A stretch of 64,000 nucleotides of DNA from Streptomyces sp. TRM70350 (GTDB lineage: Bacteria > Actinomycetota > Actinomycetes > Streptomycetales > Streptomycetaceae): positions 186,001 through 250,000 of the forward strand of contig NZ_JAHUXH010000003.1 in assembly GCF_019219825.1 (NCBI RefSeq), written 5' to 3'. The notes beneath the pieces are model-generated. The model made no database searches and was not told the origin of the DNA. It was given only the letters and a program-made list of their open reading frames with translations. How positions within the stretch are numbered: position 1 is the stretch's first letter; each line of letters begins with the position of its first letter. This document shows, one piece after another, positions 8,279 to 16,846 of this stretch. A program made the position numbers and the translations under genes.

Positions 8279-9355
8279 GTGTCAGCCAGGCTTGAGGCCC
8301 AGCATCTCTACAAGGTGTTCGGCAGAAGACCGGACGAGGCAGTGGACAGGCTCCGCGCCGGGGCCGACCGGGAGGAGTTGCGGGCCGACGGCGCCACCGC
8401 CGCCGTGATCGACGCCTCCTTCACCGTGGAACCGGGCGGGATCTTCGTCGTCATGGGCCTGTCGGGCTCCGGCAAGTCCACACTGCTGCGCATGCTCAAC
8501 GGGTTGCTGGAGCCCACCGCCGGAACGGTCCGTTTCGACGGCCAGGACCTGACCGCGCTCTCCGACCGCGAACTGCGCGAGGTCCGGGCGAAGAAGATCA
8601 GCATGGTCTTCCAGCACTTCGCGCTGTTCCCGCACCGCAGCGTGCTGGAGAACGCCGCCTACGGCCTGGCCGTGCAGGGCGTGCCCCGCGCCGAGCGCGA
8701 GCGCCGCGCCGGCGAGGCGCTGGCTCTGTGCGGACTGGACGGCTGGGCGGAGGCCTGGCCCGACGAGCTGTCCGGCGGCATGCAGCAGCGCGTCGGTCTC
8801 GCCCGCGCGCTCGCCACCGACGCCGACCTGCTGCTGATGGACGAGTCCTTCAGCGCGCTGGACCCGCTGATCCGCCGCGACATGCAGGACCAGCTGCTTC
8901 AGCTGCAGCGGACGCTGAAGAAGACCATCGTCTTCATCACCCACGACCTGAACGAGGCCATGCGCCTCGGCGACCGGATCGCCGTCATGCGCGACGGCCG
9001 GATCGTGCAGACCGGCAGCGCCGAGGACATCCTGCTGCGCCCCGGCACCGACTACGTGGCCTCCTTCATCCAGGACGTCGACCGCTCCCGCGTGCTGACC
9101 GCGGGCGCGCTCATGGACCCGTCGGTCACCGCCGACGCCCCCCTCTGCGCCTGCGAGACCGCGACCCGCGAGACACCGTTCGTGGAGCTGTGCGCGATCA
9201 GCGCCCGCCTGTCGCACCGCGTCTCGGTGGTGGACCAGGCGAACCGGGTCGTCGGTGTCGTACCGCGGCAGCGGCTGATCGGCTTCCTCGGCGACGAGAC
9301 GGCCGGCCCCGCGCCCTGCGACAACCCGGACGGGAAGGCGACCGCCCATGCCTAG
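8279..9355 (+). CDS. Glycine betaine/proline ABC transporter ATP-binding protein
   Basis: A 358-residue ABC ATPase of the OpuAA/ProV type. Walker A is GLSGSGKST, the signature LSGGMQQRVGLARAL and Walker B LLLMDESFSALDP, followed by the H-loop FITHDLNEAM. The C-terminal ~70 residues form a partial CBS-like regulatory region. I start it at GTG 8279, where the conserved SARLEAQHLYKVFG begins just after a GAGAGG ribosome-binding site; the same frame is open upstream to 8147 but that part looks non-coding. It powers uptake of compatible solutes and overlaps the permease gene by 8 nt. Confidence 0.9.
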   Translation: MSARLEAQHLYKVFGRRPDEAVDRLRAGADREELRADGATAAVIDASFTVEPGGIFVVMGLSGSGKSTLLRMLNGLLEPTAGTVRFDGQDLTALSDRELREVRAKKISMVFQHFALFPHRSVLENAAYGLAVQGVPRAERERRAGEALALCGLDGWAEAWPDELSGGMQQRVGLARALATDADLLLMDESFSALDPLIRRDMQDQLLQLQRTLKKTIVFITHDLNEAMRLGDRIAVMRDGRIVQTGSAEDILLRPGTDYVASFIQDVDRSRVLTAGALMDPSVTADAPLCACETATRETPFVELCAISARLSHRVSVVDQANRVVGVVPRQRLIGFLGDETAGPAPCDNPDGKATAHA

Positions 9356-11168
9356 GCTTCATCTCGGCGACTGGGTCGACTCCGGCGTCGACTGGCTCGT
9401 CAACCATCTCTCCTGGCTCTTCGACGCGGTCAAGGCCGTCGTCGAGGGCATGTACAACGGCATCAGCGACGTCCTCACCGCCCCCGAGCCGCTGCTCCTG
9501 GCCGGCATCCTCGCGGTGCTCGCCTGGTGGCTGCGCGGCCTGCTGGGCGGCGTCCTGGCCTTCGCGGGCTTCGCCCTGATCGACTCGCTCGACCTGTGGG
9601 ACCGGGCCATGTCGACCCTGTCCCTGGTGATCGTCGCGACCGTGATCGCCCTGGCGATCTCCGTCCCGCTGGGCATCTGGGCCGCCCGCTCCAAGACCGT
9701 CAGCGCCCTCGTCCGGCCTGTCCTGGACCTGCTCCAGACGATGCCGTCGATGGTCCTGCTGATCCCGGCGATCCTGTTCTTCGGCATGGGCGTGCCGGCC
9801 GGTGTGATCGCCACCCTGATCTTCGCGCTCGCGCCCGGCGTCCGGATGACCGAGCTGGGCATCCGTCAGGTCGACGCCGAACTCGTCGAGGCCGCCGAGG
9901 CGTTCGGCACCACGCCCCGCGACACCCTGCTGCGCGTGCAGCTGCCGCTCGCCCTGCCGACCATCATGGCGGGCGTCAACCAGGTCATCATGCTCGGCCT
10001 GTCGATGGTCGTCATCGCCGGCATGGTCGGCACCGGCGGTCTCGGCGGCGCCGTCAACGAGGCGATCGGCCAGCTCGACATCGGCCTCGGCTTCGAGGCG
10101 GGCCTCGGCATCGTCGTCCTCGCCATCTACCTGGACCGGATCACCGGCGCGCTCGGTGAGCAGATCTCCCCGCTCGGCCGCCGCGCCGCCGCCCGGGCCC
10201 GCGCCACGGGCAACCGCCGGGTGTGGCACTACCGCCCCCGCCCGGTCGTCGCGGTCGTCGGCGTGGTCGTCCTCGCCCTGATCGGCGGCGGCATGGGCGT
10301 CTTCGGTTCCTCGACCGGCACCGCCGAGGCCTCCGCCACGAACGTCGGCAAGGGCAGGGAGATCAAGCTCGGCTACATCCCCTGGGACGAGGGCATCGCC
10401 ACGACGTACCTGTGGAAGGAGATCCTGGAGCGGCGCGGCTTCGACGTCACCACCACGCAGTACGCCGCCGGCCCGCTCTACACCGGCCTCGCCACCGGCC
10501 AGATCGACTTCCAGACCGACTCCTGGCTGCCGACCACGCACGCCGAGTACTGGAAGAAGTACGGCGAGCAGCTCGACGACCTCGGCTCGTGGTACGGACC
10601 CACCTCCCTGGAGCTGACCGTCCCGTCGTACATGAAGGACGTGAACTCCCTGGACGACCTGAAGAACCACGCCTCCGACTTCGACGGCAAGATCGTCGGC
10701 ATCGAGCCGAGCGCCGGAATGATGGGGCTGCTCAAGGACAAGGTGCTCAAGGAGTACGGGCTGGAGAACGCGTACGACGTCGTCGACGGCTCCACGCCCG
10801 CGATGCTCGCCGAGCTCAAGCGGGCGTACGCCAAGAAGCAGCCGATCGTCGTCACGCTCTGGTCGCCGCACTGGGCGTACAGCGACTACGACCTGAAGAA
10901 GCTCAAGGACCCCAAGGGCGCCTGGGGCAAGGGCGACGGCGTGCACACGCTCGCCCGCAAGGGCTTCGCCGAGGACAACCCCGAGGTCGGCGAGTGGCTG
11001 CGGAACTTCTCCATGACGGAGGAGCAGCTGACCGGCCTGGAGGCGCAGATCCAGAAGGCCGGCAAGGGCAAGGAGCAGGACGCCGTGCGCGCCTGGCTCA
11101 GGCAGCACCCCGGGCTGGTCGACGAGTGGGCCCCGGTGGGCGAGGGGCAGAGGCAGGCGGCCGGGTGA
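9348..11168 (+). CDS. Fused permease/substrate-binding protein for glycine betaine
   Basis: A 606-residue fusion of the ABC permease (OpuAB-like) and the substrate-binding protein (OpuAC-like). Residues ~40-285 hold the membrane domain with LPLALPTIMAGVNQVIMLGL, the EAA-loop region contacting the ATPase. Another membrane segment near 300-320 anchors the extracytoplasmic binding domain (KLGYIPWDEGIATTYLWKE to about 600), which contains QTDSWLPTTHAEYW, a typical quaternary-amine pocket region. Together with the ATPase gene it forms a complete osmoprotectant importer. A strong hairpin follows at 11182-11235. Confidence 0.9.
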   Translation: MPRLHLGDWVDSGVDWLVNHLSWLFDAVKAVVEGMYNGISDVLTAPEPLLLAGILAVLAWWLRGLLGGVLAFAGFALIDSLDLWDRAMSTLSLVIVATVIALAISVPLGIWAARSKTVSALVRPVLDLLQTMPSMVLLIPAILFFGMGVPAGVIATLIFALAPGVRMTELGIRQVDAELVEAAEAFGTTPRDTLLRVQLPLALPTIMAGVNQVIMLGLSMVVIAGMVGTGGLGGAVNEAIGQLDIGLGFEAGLGIVVLAIYLDRITGALGEQISPLGRRAAARARATGNRRVWHYRPRPVVAVVGVVVLALIGGGMGVFGSSTGTAEASATNVGKGREIKLGYIPWDEGIATTYLWKEILERRGFDVTTTQYAAGPLYTGLATGQIDFQTDSWLPTTHAEYWKKYGEQLDDLGSWYGPTSLELTVPSYMKDVNSLDDLKNHASDFDGKIVGIEPSAGMMGLLKDKVLKEYGLENAYDVVDGSTPAMLAELKRAYAKKQPIVVTLWSPHWAYSDYDLKKLKDPKGAWGKGDGVHTLARKGFAEDNPEVGEWLRNFSMTEEQLTGLEAQIQKAGKGKEQDAVRAWLRQHPGLVDEWAPVGEGQRQAAG

Positions 11169-11181
11169 CCTGACCGGCTCC

Positions 11182-11235
11182 AGGGGTGGGCAGCGACGTA
11201 CACGCACGCGCGCGTGTGCGGCCGCGCCCACCCCT
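11182..11235 (+). terminator. Hairpin terminator after the betaine transporter
   Basis: AGGGGTGGGC (11182-11191) pairs perfectly with GCCCACCCCT (11226-11235); the loop contains a second GC-rich hairpin (CGCACGCGCGCG region). No T-run follows, as is common in Streptomyces. The remaining gap to 11735 (about 500 bp) holds no gene I can support. Confidence 0.6.
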
Positions 11236-11735
11236 CGTGGCATGACGGCCACCCGAGGTGCACCGTCCGTACGAAAAGGATCCGGACAACCACGCAGCGC
11301 TACGCCACCGCCAGAACCCGGCCGTCAACTTCACGAAGCCGACCCCCACTTGCGCGGCACCCGGCCGCCTGGTGGGCTCTGGCACGCCGTGGGAACATGG
11401 GGGACCGCTCGCGCATTGAACCGAACAGCGTCAGGCTCGTACTGATCGACGGTCAGGGTCGCGGACGCATCCGCGCGACCTGCGGCCGAGGACGGCTCCG
11501 GCCCGCTGGTCAGCCCGTTCGCCCCGAAGGAGGAGCGTGCGGCGGGTGCCGCCCGGGAGGCTGATCCAGTGGCGCGAACTGTGGGGTCGCGGGCCACGCT
11601 GGGTGACGGCTGTGTGACGGGCGCATGAAACGGTTTGCCGAACATGCGTAGGGTGCAGAGAACTCATCAGAAAGGAGTGCGCCCGGACAGCGGCGTACAC
11701 GGACCGACCGACGAGCGAAGGAGGGAGCCGGAGCG

Positions 11736-12302
11736 ATGGGCGACCACAAAGAGCAGCCCCTTCGGGTGGGCGCGGCCGTGCGGCGGCGCCGTCGTGCCCT
11801 GGAGCTCACCCTCGCCGTCGTGGCCGAGCGCAGCGGCCTGTCGGTCCCCTTCCTGAGCCAGGTCGAGAACGACCGCGCACGGCCCAGCCAGACCTCTCTG
11901 GAGAAGGTCGCCGACGCCCTGCGCACCACCGCCGTCGAACTCCTCGCCGCCGCCGACCCGGCGTGCAGCGTCGACGTGGTGCGCGCCGGGGACGCCGAGC
12001 CGGGACCGCACCCGCAGGTCCGTTCCCTGGTGCGCGGTCATCACCAGATGCAGGCCTCGGAGTTCACCGGCGACCACGAGGCGGGCCGTGAATTCCAGTA
12101 CCGCAACGACCAGTTGATGTACGTCGCCGACGGCGCCGTGGAGATCGAGGCGGAGGGCCGCGCCTACCGTCTGGGCCGCGGCGACACCCTGTACCTCACG
12201 GGCGGTGTGCGGCACCGCTGGCGGGCGACCGTGCCGGACACGCGCGTGCTCGTCGTCGCCGTCGCCGAGCACATCGAGGCCGTGCGGGACCGGCACCGGT
12301 AG
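11736..12302 (+). CDS. XRE-type regulator with C-terminal cupin
   Basis: A 188-residue regulator. An XRE helix-turn-helix lies at about residues 10-65 (LTLAVVAERSGLSVPFLSQV, then ENDRARPSQTSLEKVADALR), and a cupin_2 sensor domain at about 110-180 (MYVADGAVEIEAEGRAYRLG, RGDTLYLTGGVRHRWRA). Proteins of this build usually sense a small molecule and control adjacent catabolic or transport genes. The ribosome-binding site AAGGAGG precedes the ATG. The next gene starts 2 nt after its stop, so the two are coupled. The inducer is unknown. Confidence 0.9.
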   Translation: MGDHKEQPLRVGAAVRRRRRALELTLAVVAERSGLSVPFLSQVENDRARPSQTSLEKVADALRTTAVELLAAADPACSVDVVRAGDAEPGPHPQVRSLVRGHHQMQASEFTGDHEAGREFQYRNDQLMYVADGAVEIEAEGRAYRLGRGDTLYLTGGVRHRWRATVPDTRVLVVAVAEHIEAVRDRHR

Positions 12303-12304
12303 CC

Positions 12305-13024
12305 GTGCGCGTCGTCTCGCTGGTGCCTTCCCTCACGGAGGCCGTGGCGGTGTCCGCCCCCGGCGTCCTGGTCGGCGCCACGGACTGGTGCACCCATCCG
12401 GCGGACCTCGACGTCCCCCGCGTCGGTGGCACCAAGAATCCCAAGGCCGACCGCGTCCTGGCACTCGCCCCCGACCTGGTGATCGCCAACGAGGAGGAGA
12501 ACCGCGCCCCCGACCTCGACGCCCTGCGCTCGGCCGGTGTCGAGGTGCTGGTGACCGAGGTGCGGGACGTGCCGCAGGCCTTCCGGGAGCTGGCGCGGGT
12601 GCTGGACGCCTGCGGGGCCGATCCGCGCCCGGCGTGGCTGCGGGACGCGGAGGCGGCCTGGACGCGGCCACCCGTCCTGGACCCGCGCAGAACGGCCGTC
12701 GTCCCGATCTGGCGGCGGCCCTGGATGGTGCTGGGCCGCGACACCTTCGCGGGCGACGTCCTGGCCCGCCTCGGCGTCGACCACCGCTGCGCGGGCCACG
12801 CCGACCGCTACCCGCGCATCCCGCTCGACGAGCTGCGCGCCGCGGCCCCCGACGTGGTCGTCCTGCCGGACGAGCCCTACCGCTTCACCGCCGACGACGG
12901 CCCGGAGTCCTTCGAGGGCCTGCCCTGCGCGCTGGTCAGCGGCCGGCACCTGACGTGGTACGGACCGTCACTGGCCGAGGCGCCACGGGTGCTGGCCGAG
13001 GCCCTGCGAGCAGCTCTCCGCTGA
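12305..13024 (+). CDS. BtuF-like helical-backbone metal receptor without signal peptide
   Basis: A 239-residue protein of the class III solute-binding (BtuF/TroA-like) fold, beginning MRVVSLVPSLTEAV from a GTG. GATDWCTHP and RVGGTKNPKADRVLALAPDL are typical of the cobalamin/heme-binding group. There is no signal peptide or lipobox, and no permease or ATPase nearby, so it is likely cytoplasmic rather than an ABC receptor. It is translationally coupled to the XRE-cupin regulator. Its ligand might be cobalamin or another metal chelate, but that is inference. The 3' end overlaps the convergent transporter gene by 89 nt. Confidence 0.82.
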   Translation: MRVVSLVPSLTEAVAVSAPGVLVGATDWCTHPADLDVPRVGGTKNPKADRVLALAPDLVIANEEENRAPDLDALRSAGVEVLVTEVRDVPQAFRELARVLDACGADPRPAWLRDAEAAWTRPPVLDPRRTAVVPIWRRPWMVLGRDTFAGDVLARLGVDHRCAGHADRYPRIPLDELRAAAPDVVVLPDEPYRFTADDGPESFEGLPCALVSGRHLTWYGPSLAEAPRVLAEALRAALR

Positions 13025-14075
13025 CCAGCCCGCGCGCCGTCCGTACGGCGACGACGGCCCAGGCGGCGACCAGGACGCCGTACAGACCGATCGCGAGCCA
13101 GCCGAAGGCGACGAGCCCGGTGTGCCGTCCCAGGGCCTCCGCGCCGGTCACGCAGGTGCCGACGGGGAAGGTGAACGCCCACCACGTCATCGCGAAGCCC
13201 ATGCCCTGTCGGCGGGCCCTCAGCACCAGCACGGTCGCCAGCGCGAACCACAACAGCGCGAAACCCATCACGGGCAGCCCGTACAGCACGACCAGGACAC
13301 TCCCGCCGTAGGGCGCCGCGTCCGCGACATGGGCGACCGCCGTCGTGGACTGCCCGAGCGGGCCCAGCACCAGGAACAGGGTCGGGGTGAGGGCGAGCGG
13401 CAGCGGCCCGCCGGTGAGCAGCCGGGCGAAGATCACCGGCAGCATGAGCAGGGTGGCGAGCAGACTCAGCCCGAACAGCGCCACGCAGGCCCGCAGCAGG
13501 ATCTCCCGGGCCTGCCCGGGCGGCAGATACGGCACGAGCAGCGGCCCGAGGGCCGCGGACACCATGGGCGCGACCAGTGGCAGCAGCCACACGGGAGTGG
13601 CCTGCCCGGGATCCGGCCGGTGGTGTACGGCCATCAGGTACGGGACGGCGACGGCGGCCGCCAGCCCGAGGACCGTCCCGGCCGTGAACAGCACGGCGTC
13701 GAGCGCCACCGCCGCCCCGGTGCCGATCCAGTCCCGCCCGACGGTGATCGTGCCGCCGCCGACCGCCAGCAGGGCCATGGCCAGGCAGCCGTAGAAGGGG
13801 GCCGTCGCCGGGTCCAGGAGGTGGGCGCGCGCCTGGTCGCGGTGGTGGGTCCAGTGCAGGGCGCGGGCGGCGAGCAGGGCCGCCAGGAGGACCAGGGAGA
13901 GGGCCCAGACGGCCGTGCAGGCGGTGCGCAGCCCCGGGAGGTGCACGGGGAGCGCCGCGCCGGCGGTGGCGACGATGGCGGTGCCCATGACGGACGCGTA
14001 CCAGTTCGGTCCGAGGTGACGGACGGCGGGGACACGCCGGGTGGGGCGTGACACGGGGTGGGCGGCGGTGACCAT
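12936..14075 (-). CDS. TDT-family ten-TM transporter
   Basis: A 379-residue membrane protein with about ten hydrophobic helices, matching the tellurite-resistance/dicarboxylate transporter (TDT) family, which also includes the Mae1 and SLAC1 type proteins. The N-terminal HLGPNWYASVMGTAIVATAG is the family's first-helix signature. The start chosen is MVTAAHP at 14075; the frame is open further upstream but the extension overlaps the divergent LysR gene. Substrate cannot be deduced; sulfite or C4-dicarboxylate export are family options. The adjacent LysR protein is the likely regulator. Confidence 0.85.
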   Translation of the reverse strand: MVTAAHPVSRPTRRVPAVRHLGPNWYASVMGTAIVATAGAALPVHLPGLRTACTAVWALSLVLLAALLAARALHWTHHRDQARAHLLDPATAPFYGCLAMALLAVGGGTITVGRDWIGTGAAVALDAVLFTAGTVLGLAAAVAVPYLMAVHHRPDPGQATPVWLLPLVAPMVSAALGPLLVPYLPPGQAREILLRACVALFGLSLLATLLMLPVIFARLLTGGPLPLALTPTLFLVLGPLGQSTTAVAHVADAAPYGGSVLVVLYGLPVMGFALLWFALATVLVLRARRQGMGFAMTWWAFTFPVGTCVTGAEALGRHTGLVAFGWLAIGLYGVLVAAWAVVAVRTARGLVSGELLAGPRPAPVAPRPVTVRTTSGAGR

Positions 14076-14145
14076 GCGCTCACGGTGGCGCCGGTCCGGG
14101 GCTGCCACCAGGGACCACGTCTCTATGGGGGCATAAGGTGGGGTT

Positions 14146-15111
14146 ATGAGCAGGTCGGAGGGACAGCAGAACGGGCGGACGCCCCCGGGCGCGGGTTCGC
14201 TGGCGCACCGGGTGCCGGATCTCGGGGCGCTGGAGCTGCTGCTGGCCGTGGCGCGGCTGGGCAGCCTCGGCGCGGCGGCCCGGGAGGTCGGCATCACCCA
14301 GCCGGCGGCGAGCAGCCGGATCCGTTCCATGGAGCGGCAGTTGGGGGTGGCGCTGGTGGACCGCTCACCCCGCGGCTCCCGGCTCACCGACACCGGTGTG
14401 CTGGTGACGGACTGGGCGCGGCGGGTCGTGGAGGCGGCGGAGGCCTTCGACGCGGGGGCGCAGGCACTGCGGGACCGGCGGGACTCGCGGCTGCGGGTCG
14501 CGGCGAGCATGACCATCGCCGAGTATCTGCTGCCGGGCTGGCTGCTGGCGCTGCGCGCGGGACGCCCCGACACGGCGGTGTCGCTGCTCGCGGGCAACTC
14601 GGCGGCCGTCGCCGAGCGGCTGCTGTCCGACGAGGCCGACCTGGGCTTCGTGGAGGGGCTGACGGTCCCGGCGGGACTGGACTCGGTGGTCGTCGGCCAC
14701 GACCACCTCGTCGTCGTGACGGCACCCGGTCACCCCTGGGCCCGTCGGCGCCGCCCGCTGTCGGCGGACGAACTGGCGGCGACCCCGCTGGTCCTGCGCG
14801 AGAAGGGCTCGGGCACCCGCCAGGTGCTGGACGCGGCGCTCGGCGGCCTGGCCCGCCCGCTGATCGAGCTCTCCTCCACCACGGCCGTGAAGGCCTCGGC
14901 GGTCGGGGGAGCGGGACCCGCGGTGCTCAGCGAACTGGCGGTCGGCGAGGAACTGGCGACCCGGCGCCTGGTGAACGTCCCCGTGGACGGCGTACGCCTG
15001 CGGCGCGACCTGCGGGCGGTATGGCGAACGGGCCACCGCCCGGCGGGCCCCGCGCGGGAGCTGCTGGGCCTGACGCGGAAATCGAAAACAGGCGGGAGGA
15101 CAACGCCCTAA
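14146..15111 (+). CDS. LysR-family transcriptional regulator
   Basis: A 321-residue LysR regulator. The winged helix-turn-helix spans about residues 25-85 (LGSLGAAAREVGITQPAASS, then RIRSMERQLGVALVDRSPRG) and the co-inducer domain about 110-300. It is divergent from the TDT transporter with only 70 nt between the start codons, so it most likely regulates that gene and itself. A long perfect hairpin terminator follows the stop. Confidence 0.9.
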   Translation: MSRSEGQQNGRTPPGAGSLAHRVPDLGALELLLAVARLGSLGAAAREVGITQPAASSRIRSMERQLGVALVDRSPRGSRLTDTGVLVTDWARRVVEAAEAFDAGAQALRDRRDSRLRVAASMTIAEYLLPGWLLALRAGRPDTAVSLLAGNSAAVAERLLSDEADLGFVEGLTVPAGLDSVVVGHDHLVVVTAPGHPWARRRRPLSADELAATPLVLREKGSGTRQVLDAALGGLARPLIELSSTTAVKASAVGGAGPAVLSELAVGEELATRRLVNVPVDGVRLRRDLRAVWRTGHRPAGPARELLGLTRKSKTGGRTTP

Positions 15112-15164
15112 GGGGTCCTTGCACTATGAGCGTCCGATCAGGGCGGGCATAGTGCAAGGACCCC
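15112..15164. terminator. Bidirectional terminator with 17-bp perfect stem
   Basis: GGGGTCCTTGCACTATG (15112-15128) is exactly complementary to CATAGTGCAAGGACCCC (15148-15164), with a 19-nt loop. It lies between the convergent LysR and C26 hydrolase genes and can serve both. Confidence 0.85.
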
Positions 15165-15165
15165 C

Positions 15166-15199
15166 AAGGGGCGCGGCGAACTGCGCGACCAGCCACATA
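15166..15199 (+). repeat. Dispersed ~35-bp intergenic repeat, copy 2
   Basis: Sequence GGGGCGCGGCGAACTGCGCG followed by ACCAGCCACA, the plus orientation of the dispersed family, immediately after the hairpin terminator. Confidence 0.75.
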
Positions 15200-15228
15200 A
15201 AAGCCGCACCCGCGAGGCGCGCCGCCAG

Positions 15229-15912
15229 CTAACCGGCCGCCTCCACCAACGCCCGCATCACCCGCACATCCTCCCCCATCTCCGGATGCCACTGCACCCC
15301 CAACACCCAATGCTCCCCGGGCAGTTCAACAGCCTCCACGGTCCCGTCCACCGCGTGCGCCGAAGCCACCAGCCCCGTACCGAGGCGATCCACGGACTGA
15401 TGGTGATACGTCGGAACAGAGGTCTCCTCCGGCACGACACCGGCGTACAACGTCCCCGGCACCGGCTTGACGGCGTGACGCCCGAAGACCCCGACCACCT
15501 CCGCATGCCCGTCCAGGTGCTGCACGAGCGTCCCGCCCAGGGCGACGTTCAGCAGCTGCATCCCCCGGCAGATGCCCAGCAGCGGCACCCGCGCCGCCAA
15601 CGCGGCCTCGATCAACGCGAGTTCCCAGGCGTCCCGCTCCCGCGCCGGGGGCCCGCAACGGGCGTCGCGTTCCGCGCCGTAGCGGGACGGGTCGACGTCC
15701 GGCCCGCCCGCGATCACCAGACCGTCGAGGCGGGAAACCGTCGCCGCCGCATGGTCGGGCGCGTCCGGCGGCAGCATCGCGGCCAGGCCGCCCGCCCGCT
15801 GCACCAGCCGCGGATACCCGGCCGGCAGCAGCGCCGCGTCCAGCTCCCACACGCCCCAGCGCGCCCCGGCCTCCAGATACGTGCTGACGCCGATCAGCGG
15901 TCTGCCGGTCAT
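15229..15912 (-). CDS. Gamma-glutamyl hydrolase, peptidase C26 family (PuuD-like)
   Basis: A 227-residue class I glutamine-amidotransferase-like hydrolase. The nucleophile Cys is in GICRGMQ and the catalytic His/Glu in WHPE. It resembles PuuD, which frees glutamate from gamma-glutamylated compounds. The start at 15912 (MTGRPLIGVSTYLE) follows a good GGGAGGAC ribosome-binding site; an ATG 21 nt upstream has none. It lies 91 nt behind the FadR-type regulator on the same strand, and divergent to the GlnA4-like ligase. I infer it performs the last step of the gamma-glutamylation pathway encoded here. Confidence 0.88.
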   Translation of the reverse strand: MTGRPLIGVSTYLEAGARWGVWELDAALLPAGYPRLVQRAGGLAAMLPPDAPDHAAATVSRLDGLVIAGGPDVDPSRYGAERDARCGPPARERDAWELALIEAALAARVPLLGICRGMQLLNVALGGTLVQHLDGHAEVVGVFGRHAVKPVPGTLYAGVVPEETSVPTYHHQSVDRLGTGLVASAHAVDGTVEAVELPGEHWVLGVQWHPEMGEDVRVMRALVEAAG

Positions 15913-16003
15913 ACGTCCTCCCGCTGCCCTCAATGGATCGCCTTCATACCTTTGCCGTCGGGCCCCGCACCGCGCAAGGCCTCACGTGAGGAAGCCCCGC
16001 ATC

Positions 16004-16738
16004 TCACGTGAGGAATCCCCGCAACAGCGCCGCCGTCCCCGCGCAGTGCTCCCGCATGACCTCCCGCGCCCCGTCCGCGTCCCGGTCGAGCACCGCCTCC
16101 ACCAGCGCCGTGTGCTGGCGCTGGGAGTGCTCCAGGTTGCGCACCAGCAGCGGGATGCAGTCCAGCAGGTCGTTCACCGTGGCCCGTACCGCCGCGTACC
16201 GCGCGGTGAGCGTCGGCGAGCCGCACAGTTCGGCGAGCGTGAGGTGGAGCAGCGTGTCCAGGCGCCGGTAGTCGGTGAGGGGCGCGTCATGGGTGCGGGC
16301 CAGCGCGGCGCGCAGCCGCTCCGCCTGCTCGTCGGTGAGCCCGTGCGCCGCGCACAGCCCGGCCGCGCCCACCTCCAGCACCTCCCGGAAGCGCAGCACG
16401 TCCTCGATGTCGACCCCGGCGACCCGGCGGCGCAGCTCGTCCTGGCCGCCGCCGTCCGTGCGGGGCAGCACGAACGTTCCGCCGTACCGCCCGCGCCGCG
16501 CCTCAACAAGCCCCTGGTCCTGGAGCACCTTCAGCACCTCACGCAGCGTCACCCGGCTGATCCCGAGCCGCTCCGCCAGCTCCCGCTCGGCGGGCAGCCG
16601 CTCACCGCCGGGTACCAGGCCGAGCCGCAGCACCTGCAGGATCTGCTCCAGCGCCTCCTCGAAGCCGTTGCCGGCGCGGACCGGCCGCAGCACCGGCGTC
16701 AGCGGGTCGCCCGCATCGCCCACCGGATCCACCGACAT
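16004..16738 (-). CDS. GntR/FadR-family regulator of the gamma-glutamylation cluster
   Basis: A 244-residue GntR regulator of the FadR subgroup. The winged helix-turn-helix is in the first ~90 residues (RLPAERELAERLGISRVTLR) and an all-helical FCD ligand domain follows ([19 protein letters not shown]). I start it at 16738 because GGGAAGGGGG lies at the right distance; the ATG 21 nt earlier overlaps that site. The 108-bp divergent region to the GlnA4-like gene contains the half-palindrome GGT-N10-ACC (about 16764-16780), a candidate FadR-type operator. It probably represses ligase, dehydrogenases and hydrolase until the amine substrate appears. Confidence 0.88.
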   Translation of the reverse strand: MSVDPVGDAGDPLTPVLRPVRAGNGFEEALEQILQVLRLGLVPGGERLPAERELAERLGISRVTLREVLKVLQDQGLVEARRGRYGGTFVLPRTDGGGQDELRRRVAGVDIEDVLRFREVLEVGAAGLCAAHGLTDEQAERLRAALARTHDAPLTDYRRLDTLLHLTLAELCGSPTLTARYAAVRATVNDLLDCIPLLVRNLEHSQRQHTALVEAVLDRDADGAREVMREHCAGTAALLRGFLT

Positions 16739-16846
16739 ATGGCCGTGCCCCCTTCCCAAGCAATGGTTCTCAGCAATACCTTATGACTCTCGGCCCGGCC
16801 GACACAGCGCGCTGAAGCCCGAAGAAGCCCGAAGGAGGCCCTTCCC

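Noticed and set aside
9198..11252. Long antisense frame over the betaine permease fusion
   Set aside because: It mirrors a recognised gene, crosses two real genes, and shows no domain or ribosome-binding site.
11242..11645. Possible small genes in the gap before the XRE-cupin gene (both strands)
   Set aside because: Short frames lack ribosome-binding sites and family matches, and their composition follows that of non-coding GC-rich DNA.
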